In this document: one piece after another, positions 1 to 5,462 of the stretch
Numbering within the stretch: position 1 is the first letter of the stretch
Layout of the letters: each line of letters begins with the position of its first letter
Source: CAZQQN01 sp964549595
GTDB taxonomy: Bacteria; Bacteroidota; Bacteroidia; CAILMK01; CAYYUA01
Assembly (NCBI GenBank): GCA_964549595.1
Contig: CAZJWK010000122.1
Location: 1-7,187 of the forward strand
DNA length: 7,187 nt
Reading direction: 5' to 3'
The notes under the pieces: generated by a model
What the model was told of the DNA's origin: nothing
Databases searched by the model: none
The model's input: the letters and a program-made list of their open reading frames with translations, nothing else
Translations under genes and position numbers: made by a program

Positions 1-47
1 CAACTTTGCACATTGCCAGCCCTGACACATAGCCCATGTTGTAGCTA
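1..47 (-). repeat. attC1: attC-like recombination site, partial (cut by window edge)
   Basis: This is the right half of an attC-like site. Positions 13-40 match positions 3446-3473 of attC4 with one difference in 28 bases, including the arm AGCCCTGACACATAGCCC and the edge CATGTT. The site ends with the tag GTTGTAGCTA at 38-47, which is the exact reverse complement of TAGCTACAAC at 1371-1380, at the other end of the same cassette. The left half, which should pair with this arm, lies outside the window, so the array continues to the left. Confidence 0.8.
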
Positions 48-54
48 AGTACAA

Positions 55-1359
55 CTATTTTTTAAAAACAATATTAATTAGTTCTTCCATAAAAGACGCG
101 GCTTTAAGGGTTTTAGGTCGATAATTACTAGGGTGACCACACTTATTCCGTGTGTCTAAACAATCTTCAAGAGAATCTTTTTCTCCTTTATCAATTTCAC
201 CTAGTTCTATAGCTATCTTTAATAAAACGGAATCTTTAATGTAAGAGAAGTCATCCTCTTTTTTTATTTCAGGACCTTTTGGGTCATGTTTTTTAATAAT
301 GGAATTAAGGGTTTCTCTACCATGGTTAAAACATTTTTTCCTTAAATTTAAAATGGCTGCATTCCAAGAAAAAATTATTCCAGCCCTTAAAGAACCAGCG
401 GTCATACATGTTAAAGCTTCTTTTAAATAATTCGACTCTTCTTTGTCTTTTAAGTTGATAATGACCTCTTCAAAATATTCTCTGTTAATAGGGTGCTCAA
501 TTTCTTTATGCAAAGAAATTTTATCCAAGGGACTAAATTTTTTATTTGGGATTTTTTCGTTGATTATTTTTGAATAGAAAAACAATGAATGTGGGGTAGC
601 CATTTGTAAATCTTTAAGTGTATAAATCATAGGTCGTCCTAACTCATACAGATGAATGATGTGGGAATACTTTAATGTTTTATAACTAACCTTTTTAGTT
701 ATTCCTTGATTGATAACTTGCCTTGAAAAGGCTTTTCTTATTGTAGTTCTACCAATAACTTTTATCCCAGTACGATTACTCTCAAATAGATATTTTCTGG
801 GGTTATTTTGGTCTAAATGCTGGTTTAATATTGTTTTAGAATATTTCCCAAGTGGCAGTTCTTTTTTTACTCTTCCTCTTCTGTCTCGAACTTTAACTTG
901 ATGACTATTAGTGTCCACATCAGAAATTTTCAAATTTCTTGCCTCATTTAATTCTAAACCAGCAGAATAAGTAATAGCAAATAGTAATTTGTGTTTGATA
1001 TTTCTTGTCCCCTCAATTATTTTTAAAACTTCGTCTGGTGTTAGAACTTCTGGATTACTTCTTTTCTTTTCAGGTTTTTTTATTTTAGTAAAATCAATTT
1101 GCTTGTTCAATATTTTATTGAAGAAATAGTTATAAGTATGAAAAGCTTGATTTATTGAAGATGGGGCAATTCTTAATCCTTCATTTAAATGTGTTAGATA
1201 CTCGTCTAACTCATTAAAACTAAGTAAATCTATTTCTTTATCAGGAAAAAATTCCCCTAACCTTCTTAGCCAAATGTTATAAGTTTCAATAGTTCTTGGG
1301 GAATAATCCCTTCTTTTAAGCTCTTTAGTTAAAGTTTCTTTTGCTTCGGTAATATCCAT
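55..1359 (-). CDS. Catalytically dead tyrosine recombinase fused to a HEPN-like domain
   Basis: This 434-aa protein has two parts. Residues 1-280 have the layout of a phage/Xer-type integrase: a SAM-like core-binding domain (about 5-90) and a catalytic domain (about 105-265). It resembles the array integrase at 4266-5378, for example LTPDEVLKII and NIKHKLLFAITYSAGL. Aligned to that integrase without gaps around each motif, the catalytic residues are replaced: Arg by E136, Lys by R161, His by K227, Arg by K230 and His by M253. Only the tyrosine survives (Y262), so strand exchange is not expected. A FSPLDKI tail at 275-281 matches the integrase tail NPFDDL. Residues about 290-434 are a helical domain with a region around 318-340 (AGSLRAGIIFSWNAAILNLR) and R404-N-x3-H409, fitting the Rx4-6H motif of HEPN ribonucleases. 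The start ATG lies 11 bp from the cassette tag. A role in defence or addiction is inference; the HEPN call rests on motif and helix pattern only. Confidence 0.8.
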   Translation of the reverse strand: MDITEAKETLTKELKRRDYSPRTIETYNIWLRRLGEFFPDKEIDLLSFNELDEYLTHLNEGLRIAPSSINQAFHTYNYFFNKILNKQIDFTKIKKPEKKRSNPEVLTPDEVLKIIEGTRNIKHKLLFAITYSAGLELNEARNLKISDVDTNSHQVKVRDRRGRVKKELPLGKYSKTILNQHLDQNNPRKYLFESNRTGIKVIGRTTIRKAFSRQVINQGITKKVSYKTLKYSHIIHLYELGRPMIYTLKDLQMATPHSLFFYSKIINEKIPNKKFSPLDKISLHKEIEHPINREYFEEVIINLKDKEESNYLKEALTCMTAGSLRAGIIFSWNAAILNLRKKCFNHGRETLNSIIKKHDPKGPEIKKEDDFSYIKDSVLLKIAIELGEIDKGEKDSLEDCLDTRNKCGHPSNYRPKTLKAASFMEELINIVFKK

Positions 1360-1370
1360 ATTTTTTGTAT

Positions 1371-1508
1371 TAGCTACAACGGTTCGCGGCTAAAAAACGT
1401 AGGGCTTTAAAAATGATTTACTTTCAACCGCGCTGGAAGTTTATTAATAGCATTAAACTCACTCAATCCCTTATCTGCCCTATGTTTTTTTAGCCGCTGT
1501 TGGCATTA
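1371..1508 (-). repeat. attC2: attC-like recombination site, 138 bp
   Basis: The site runs from tag TAGCTACAAC (1371-1380) followed by GGTT, to tag GTTGGCATTA (1499-1508). Its arms at 1386-1405 and 1477-1497 are nearly complementary: GCGGCT, an A-run, then GTAGGGC, against GCCCTAT, a T-run and AGCCGC. One arm has one extra base, like the extrahelical bases of integron attC sites. The outer tags do not pair with each other; each pairs with the far end of the neighbouring cassette. The central part shares ACTTTCAACCG with attC3. The stop codon of the 291-aa gene lies inside (1490-1492). Confidence 0.85.
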
Positions 1509-2384
1509 GTATTTATTCTTTTAGTTAATTGTTCAGTTATAATATTACTACAGTCGTAAACTACTAAAGATTTATTTTCTTTAAGATAATCGCTCAATAT
1601 TTTAGAGAAGAACTCAGTAAAAAAACCTGGTAATTTGCCCAAGAAAAGTTCAACAACTTTACTGGTTAGTGGAATGGAATTAATCATCGATTCCTTAATA
1701 TCAATAGTAGATAAATTCGATCTATAGAAGTCTTTACCTGTTTTTTCGATTCGATCAATAGCTTTATGATTTAAATTACCCATTAATGAGATCTCTTCTT
1801 GAGCTTCTTGGTAAAAGCTGAATTCTTTGCTCTCTAACACTTCAAATAATCGCTCAACTTCAATTTTGTTAATGTCATATTTTATAACAGGCAGTTGCGC
1901 GTTTGCATGTTGAATTGATTTTTCAATCGCACTTATTGGTATTGCTACTTCAGGATTTAATTTATCTAAGTCCCCAAAGAGGTTACTCCTGAACATTTGT
2001 AGAATACTAGATTTTGTCTCCATAGCAAAAAGTAGGTTGGATAGTCTATATGAAGCACTTGAGTATTCTTCTTTGTCAATGCCTGGGTGATAAAACTCCA
2101 TGAGTTCATTGACCTTTTCATTTGCTTTTTGCCATTTCTCCTTTTCAGATTCGGAAACAAGTCTTTTTATTAGTTTAGTATTAGATTCTTTTGGAAAATC
2201 GAATGATAGAATTTGATTTACTCCTGAGATTGTTACAGCAGAGAAAAGGATATGGGGAAAATCAATTTGTGGCAAATCACCTTTCAATTGAGGCATGTTG
2301 AGAACATCATTGAAAGCCGCTAGCCCGCCAAGTTCGTATGGTGTAATTATAATTTTCCTGCTCATCTTTTATATTAATGCCAAC
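1381..2384 (-). mobile_element. Integron-like gene cassette carrying the 291-aa unknown protein
   Basis: This complete unit of 1004 bp begins on the minus strand with GTTGGCATTA (2384-2375), contains a single gene, and ends with the inverted tag TAATGCCAAC (1508-1499) followed by attC2. The perfect 10-nt complementarity between the two ends of the unit, and not between the two ends of either flanking site, is what integron cassettes show because R'' and R' become partners in the excised circle. The exact crossover position is inferred. Confidence 0.75.
1490..2365 (-). CDS. Cassette-encoded protein of unknown function, 291 aa
   Basis: I do not recognise this protein. It is predicted to be soluble and mostly helical, with no signal peptide and no clear membrane segment. 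Charged stretches (about 61-100 and 165-215) alternate with a more hydrophobic stretch near residues 37-53 and an aromatic-rich amphipathic stretch at about 236-260 (VVELFLGKLPGFFTEFF). No catalytic or nucleic-acid-binding motif stands out. The start ATG lies only 9 bp inside the cassette tag, leaving almost no 5' leader, so expression probably depends on a promoter elsewhere in the array. The last five residues (NANSG) and the stop codon are encoded by attC2 itself, so the C-terminus is borrowed from the recombination site. The gene is markedly A+T-rich compared with pntB. A defence or accessory role would fit its location but nothing in the protein shows it. Confidence 0.8.
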   Translation of the reverse strand: MSRKIIITPYELGGLAAFNDVLNMPQLKGDLPQIDFPHILFSAVTISGVNQILSFDFPKESNTKLIKRLVSESEKEKWQKANEKVNELMEFYHPGIDKEEYSSASYRLSNLLFAMETKSSILQMFRSNLFGDLDKLNPEVAIPISAIEKSIQHANAQLPVIKYDINKIEVERLFEVLESKEFSFYQEAQEEISLMGNLNHKAIDRIEKTGKDFYRSNLSTIDIKESMINSIPLTSKVVELFLGKLPGFFTEFFSKILSDYLKENKSLVVYDCSNIITEQLTKRINTNANSG

Positions 2385-2513
2385 GGTTCCGGGCTATATG
2401 CCGTACAGTTTTCAAAGTGATTAACTTTCAACCGACTACGAAAGGTAGGAAAAATTTCAAAACGTTCAAATGGCTTCTTAGCCTGTATGGCATATAGCCG
2501 CGTGTTAGCGGCA
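2375..2513 (-). repeat. attC3: attC-like recombination site, 139 bp
   Basis: Tag TAATGCCAAC (2375-2384) followed by GGTT opens the site and tag GTTAGCGGCA (2504-2513) closes it. The arms GGCTATATGCCGTACAG (2392-2408) and CTGTATGGCATATAGCC (2483-2499) pair over 17 positions with a single G-T wobble. The left spacer between outer and inner boxes is longer than the right one, as in attC2 and attC4. The centre (about 2409-2482) is largely unpaired and contains ACTTTCAACCG, shared with attC2. The two outer tags are not complementary to each other. Confidence 0.85.
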
Positions 2514-3351
2514 TATTTTTCTTTAGTTTATTCACTACTTATAGTATTCTTCTTTCAAGTATTTTTTTAGATTTTCTTTTTTTATAGTTATTTCTTTAGA
2601 TGAAATAGTTGGATGAGGATATAAAATCAACTTTCTGTTAAGATTCATGAATTTGTTCTTTAATAGAATTAATTGTCCTTCTATTTGATTTGAACTTTTT
2701 ATTTCATCTATTATCGCTTGTTCTTTAAAACCTTCTTTGAATAAATCCCAGAGTTCCACTACCTTTTCTTGATTAAAGTCGTAATTAATCATAATCGAAC
2801 CAACATCTAAAGGCCCTGATGCATGATTCTTGATATAATGTTTATAAGTATAAGTAACAACTAAAAAATTTTCATCTAATCGCTTAATATTCAAACGATT
2901 AAAAATGTGGGCTCCAAATTCTTGGCAAAATTCCTGAAGTGTCTTCCCTCCTCGATTAATGGTTGCGCTTAAAATCGATCTTTCTAAAAAAGAATCTAAA
3001 GCGCCACTTTTTGTTGAGATTTTGCAGTTGTTAAAAACAGGCCATTTTAAATCTACATTACACTTCTTAACTTCATTAGCATTAGCTTCCTTTAAAGAAG
3101 TATCATAACGCATGGCAACTTTTTTAACGATACAAGGCTCCTTTCTTATAAGGGTAGTATCATATTGAACCTGACCTTCAGAAAGGTCCGGGACGACAAT
3201 TAAAATTACTATCCCCAATAATTGGCTTACCTTTTTAAAAATTGACTTTATCACAAGAAAAATTCATTTTCCAAGAAGGTTACTTAAAATAAGATACGCG
3301 AATTTAGCCTGGCTCAATTAATATTACCTTATCATTCAAGTTGCCGCTAAC
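2385..3351 (-). mobile_element. Integron-like gene cassette carrying the exported DUF3298-like protein
   Basis: This complete unit of 967 bp starts on the minus strand with GTTAGCGGCA (3351-3342) and ends with TGCCGCTAAC (2513-2504) followed by attC3, a perfect 10-nt inverted pair. It carries one gene, preceded by an unusually long leader of about 87 bp that could hold a promoter; I see no confident match to the Bacteroidota -33/-7 consensus there. Confidence 0.75.
2535..3254 (-). CDS. Exported protein with DUF3298/RsiV-like C-terminal half, 239 aa
   Basis: The N-terminus is a signal peptide or anchor: basic MIKSIFKKVS, then the hydrophobic stretch LLGIVILIVV (12-21), with possible cleavage near residue 27. 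The rest would act outside the cytoplasm. Residues about 120-236 have the pattern I associate with DUF3298 of RsiV-type proteins: strands with VVTYTYKHY, a DVGSIMINYDFNQEKVVELWDLF segment in the position of the usual 'fdl..G..v.l.dlF', and a closing EITIKKENLKKYL like the family's 'v.ip...l..yl'. Four cysteines (41, 65, 77, 110) could form disulfides. The start is GTG at 3254-3252; an in-frame stop lies four codons upstream, and the next Met (48) would remove the signal peptide, so GTG is the best choice. The stop is 21 bp before the attC3 tag. The family assignment is from sequence feel, not a search. Its role in the array is unknown. Confidence 0.75.
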   Translation of the reverse strand: MIKSIFKKVSQLLGIVILIVVPDLSEGQVQYDTTLIRKEPCIVKKVAMRYDTSLKEANANEVKKCNVDLKWPVFNNCKISTKSGALDSFLERSILSATINRGGKTLQEFCQEFGAHIFNRLNIKRLDENFLVVTYTYKHYIKNHASGPLDVGSIMINYDFNQEKVVELWDLFKEGFKEQAIIDEIKSSNQIEGQLILLKNKFMNLNRKLILYPHPTISSKEITIKKENLKKYLKEEYYK

Positions 3352-3480
3352 GGTTAGGGCTATGTGTTCGGGGCTGATTTGAAACTCCTTTGCTTTCGCC
3401 CGGTACCAAAACTCGGAAAAAATGATGAGCCTGCAAATACACTCCTTGCCAGCCCTAACACATAGCCCATGTTAGCGGCT
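3342..3480 (-). repeat. attC4: attC-like recombination site, 139 bp
   Basis: Tag TGCCGCTAAC (3342-3351) followed by GGTT opens the site and GTTAGCGGCT (3471-3480) closes it. The inner arms at 3357-3376 (GGGCTATGTGTT...) and 3450-3468 (CAGCCCTAACACATAGCCC) pair almost perfectly, with one mismatch region and one extra base on the left arm. In this site the outer tags also pair with each other over 9 nt (GCCGCTAAC with GTTAGCGGC), although they belong to different cassettes. The right arm is nearly identical to attC1. The stop codon of the 54-aa antitoxin lies at 3472-3474, inside the site. Confidence 0.85.
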
Positions 3481-3636
3481 GGCCGTCTTTTGCTGCTTTA
3501 TCTTATCAGCATATTTTTTTCGGATCTTTTGTAATCTTTCCTCTCTTAATTGGGGGTTGTCTTTGTATTCTTCATGATGCTTCTCCCTAATTTCGCGCAT
3601 CATTTTAACTGCATCAAATTCCTTTTTAGCTTTCAT
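3472..3636 (-). CDS. Putative small antitoxin of the PIN pair, 54 aa
   Basis: This ORF is too short for most gene callers but well supported by context. It encodes a highly charged, lysine- and arginine-rich helical peptide starting MKAKKEFDAVKMMREIREKH and ending KTASR. The opening 'K.FDAVKMMREIR' is a pattern I recall from small proteins next to PIN-domain toxins in Bacteroidota. The ATG overlaps the last 11 bp of the PIN gene (3626-3636) in another frame, which implies translational coupling. The order is toxin first, antitoxin second, the reverse of the usual VapBC order. No ribbon-helix-helix or AbrB pattern is obvious. The stop codon and last codons (GCC AGC CGC TAA) lie at or in attC4, so the C-terminus is partly encoded by the recombination site. 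It probably neutralises the toxin by binding it; this is inference from the neighbour. Confidence 0.7.
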   Translation of the reverse strand: MKAKKEFDAVKMMREIREKHHEEYKDNPQLREERLQKIRKKYADKIKQQKTASR

Positions 3637-4096
3637 TGTCTTTGGGTTTTACTATTTCTCTTGGTGTTCTTATCTCTAAATATGAGTAACCATTTTTTAT
3701 ATTGACAGCGTTATAAAACCGAATTTTGTCTAAGTTGACGATGTGTTTAAAGTTCCAGCTCGATAAAACACTTACCTGGTTAATTGTCGCCATTGCAATA
3801 TGCAAAGCATCTTCGTAGTATTTTTGTGTAATTGCTTTTTCCCAAATGTATTGGTCAGCTAATTCTGTTGATTCCTCATCATTGGTTATTAACTCAAGTG
3901 ATGCTTCTGGGATTTCATAAAATTTGTTTCTAACATATTCCGGGGCATCAGTTAACTCGTCAATTGTAACATCACTAACAATAGGAATTCGGTTACCATT
4001 CTTGAAATCCTCAAATAGTTGATTAGACCATTCTTCAAATTCTTTGTCAAAACAACCTCCAATAACCGATGTGTCAATATAAACGCTTTGTTTCAT
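3626..4096 (-). CDS. PIN-domain ribonuclease, VapC-like toxin, 156 aa
   Basis: PIN domains are Mg2+-dependent RNases, and stand-alone ones are usually toxins that cleave tRNA or rRNA. The acidic positions are visible: D8 in YIDTSV, E47 in TIDEL, and D96 in YYEDALHIAMA. The fourth position reads N115 in SSWNFKHIVN, where many PIN proteins have Asp; Asn is common in this subgroup. The length of 156 aa fits a single domain, and the start ATG directly precedes the conserved first strand. The A-rich upstream region (CTAATTTTA) has no clear Shine-Dalgarno sequence. The gene overlaps the 54-aa ORF downstream, forming a toxin-antitoxin pair in the cassette nearest the integrase. Toxin-antitoxin cassettes are known to stabilise integron arrays by penalising their loss, and that is the likely role here. 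The cellular target is unknown. Confidence 0.88.
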   Translation of the reverse strand: MKQSVYIDTSVIGGCFDKEFEEWSNQLFEDFKNGNRIPIVSDVTIDELTDAPEYVRNKFYEIPEASLELITNDEESTELADQYIWEKAITQKYYEDALHIAMATINQVSVLSSWNFKHIVNLDKIRFYNAVNIKNGYSYLEIRTPREIVKPKDNES

Positions 4097-4265
4097 TAAA
4101 ATTAGCTTGATCTTGAGACGAAATTACAAAAGTGAGAGCTTTAAAATGAATGGTCTTTTTTGGCTTGCCGCTTGTTTATACTGCAAAAATCGTCACGATT
4201 ATAGTACCTATTTTGAACGTTAACCGTGAAAAGCTATCGTCACTAACACCAAAGTTAATAAACCC
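4097..4265. other. Gene-free region between integrase and first cassette; candidate attI-like insertion site
   Basis: This 169-bp stretch lies where an integron would have its primary recombination site. It contains the degenerate cassette tag GGCTTGCCGCTTG (4162-4174), an 8-bp direct repeat ATCGTCAC at 4189-4196 and 4236-4243, a small palindrome AATCG-TCA-CGATT (4188-4200), and AACGTTAACCG (4216-4226), which resembles the constant AACGGTT edge of the cassette sites. Paired short repeats beside a crossover site would suit recombinase binding, but none of this proves an att site. It must also carry whatever expression signals the PIN gene uses; I see no confident promoter. Confidence 0.35.
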
Positions 4266-5378
4266 CTATAGATCATCAAAGGGATTCTTGATTTGTTGTA
4301 AATTGCCTGTGCTTACATGGGTATAAAGCTCAGTCGTCTTACTGCTTTTGTGGCCCAGTATCTCCTGGATATACCGTAAATCCGTACCATTTTCCAATAA
4401 ATGTGTAGCATAACTGTGACGCAGCCAATGTAAACTGACCGGTTTCTGAATACCGGCTCGTTTTAGTGCCTGCTTTAATACACTCCTCAAGCTGCTTCCG
4501 GTATACGGTGTTCCTTTTTGCGCTCCTTCGAACAGGTAATGTTGAGGCCTATAGGCCTTGTAATATTCCCTGAGCATCCCTATGATCTTTTCAGATAAAG
4601 GGACCAGCCGGTCCTTACCCCCTTTGGCCTGATTAATAACCAGTAGTTTACGTTTGGAATCCACATCCCGGACTTTTAGGTTCAAGAGTTCACTCCTTCG
4701 CAATCCGCAAGCATAAATGAGAGAAAGCATTGTTCGATGCTTAATGTTGGGTGGTGATTCCAATATCCTTTTCACCTCCTCCCTGCTCAAAACATTCGGT
4801 AGTTTTTTGGTCTTCTTTGGTCTTTCAATCAGATCGGGATCCAACGTTCGGTCAAGCCGGTTCTTAAAAAATAGCTTCACAGCATTGATCACCTGGCTTT
4901 GAAAAGATTCGGAATACCCTTTGGCTATGATATAATCCTTATGAAATTGCTCAAGGTCTTGGTTACTCACTTCTGCAGGATCCTTATCCGCCACAAACTT
5001 AAAAAACAGGAACAGGCCTTCCCGGTAAGTTTTAACAGTACTTTCACTGTATCTTATATTCCGCATCCAATCAATAAAGCGATTTACCTCTTCCGTTATT
5101 TGAGAGTCGACAGGCCCTTTTAAAGGGCTTTTCCATGAATTGTTCTCAGGGGCTTCGTTGCTTAATTTTTGTTGATCAATCCGGGCAACCCCTTTAAAAC
5201 CGGAATCAATCTTTTCAACGGCATCTTCCGAATACGGCATGTACCAACACCGCTTAGATTGGCTCCAGGTAGCCCCGATTGACCGGCATATTTTAATTAA
5301 CTCCTGATCATAAGGAAACTCCAACTTTAAAACCGTCTGATTCCGGTGTTGATCTTTTTTTAAGGTAATTCGTTTCAT
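4266..5378 (-). CDS. Tyrosine recombinase/integrase, probable integrase of the cassette array, 370 aa
   Basis: This is a complete tyrosine site-specific recombinase. Residues 1-70 form an extra N-terminal domain with a GATWSQSKRCWYMP motif, a type of small domain seen ahead of some Bacteroidota integrases and DNA-processing enzymes. Residues about 92-185 are the SAM-like core-binding domain. The catalytic domain (about 196-356) has R227 (CGLRRSEL), K252 (AKGGKDR), H317 and R320 (LHWLRHSYATH), H343 (LGHKSSKTT) and the nucleophile Y352 (ELYTHV), all intact. The tail NPFDDL resembles the SPLDxL tail of IntI and related enzymes. The catalytic domain is Xer-sized: only about 45 residues separate the LVPL strand and the HxxR motif, so the IntI-specific insertion is missing. 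The gene is on the same strand as the cassettes, which follow its 3' end. Assigning it to the attC-like sites is inference from position. It follows pntB after 84 bp, where I see no LexA-type box. Confidence 0.93.
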   Translation of the reverse strand: MKRITLKKDQHRNQTVLKLEFPYDQELIKICRSIGATWSQSKRCWYMPYSEDAVEKIDSGFKGVARIDQQKLSNEAPENNSWKSPLKGPVDSQITEEVNRFIDWMRNIRYSESTVKTYREGLFLFFKFVADKDPAEVSNQDLEQFHKDYIIAKGYSESFQSQVINAVKLFFKNRLDRTLDPDLIERPKKTKKLPNVLSREEVKRILESPPNIKHRTMLSLIYACGLRRSELLNLKVRDVDSKRKLLVINQAKGGKDRLVPLSEKIIGMLREYYKAYRPQHYLFEGAQKGTPYTGSSLRSVLKQALKRAGIQKPVSLHWLRHSYATHLLENGTDLRYIQEILGHKSSKTTELYTHVSTGNLQQIKNPFDDL

Positions 5379-5462
5379 AGGGCAGGAATTTCAATGGTAC
5401 GTTCCAGAAAATTACCGGCATTAAAGCTTTTTACCTGAATTTAGCATTTTACGATAACAGCT

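Larger units (their letters stand above)
1..1380 (-). mobile_element. Integron-like gene cassette carrying the recombinase-HEPN fusion (partial)
   Basis: On the minus strand the unit starts with GTTGTAGCTA (1380-1371), carries one gene, and closes with the inverted tag TAGCTACAAC (47-38) and then its attC-like site, which runs off the window. One gene per unit, the leader of about 20 bp before the start codon and the matching end tags are the signature of an integron gene cassette. Just inside the closing tag, GTTGTA and TACAAC (38-43 and 50-55) form a further small inverted repeat around the stop codon. The exact crossover base is inferred from integron practice and could be off by one. Confidence 0.65.
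3352..4175 (-). mobile_element. Integrase-proximal cassette carrying a PIN toxin-antitoxin pair (inner border approximate)
   Basis: The distal end is clear: minus-strand tag GGCCAGCCGCTAAC (3484-3471) followed by attC4. The expected partner tag near the integrase is not found as a perfect match. The best candidate is GGCTTGCCGCTTG at 4162-4174, which agrees with the expected plus-strand GGCCAGCCGCTAAC at 9 of 14 positions, including GCCGCT. The border is therefore approximate, and the cassette may have degenerated or may be fixed next to the integrase. Confidence 0.5.

Noticed and set aside
55..1359. Reading the 434-aa gene as an ordinary active integrase
   Set aside because: Five of the six catalytic positions are substituted and a 150-residue non-recombinase domain follows the tyrosine.
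710..2160. Open frames at 710-901 (plus) and 1966-2160 (minus) within cassette genes
   Set aside because: They are contained in longer genes in other frames and show no family features.
1371..3480. The long palindromes as CRISPR repeats or as simple bidirectional terminators
   Set aside because: The spacing of about 1 kb with genes between excludes CRISPR; the constant edges, cassette-specific tags and conserved 138-139 bp length are not explained by terminators.
4717..5123. Plus-strand open frames opposite the integrase (4717-4902, 4899-5123)
   Set aside because: They are antisense shadows of a recombinase with intact catalytic motifs.
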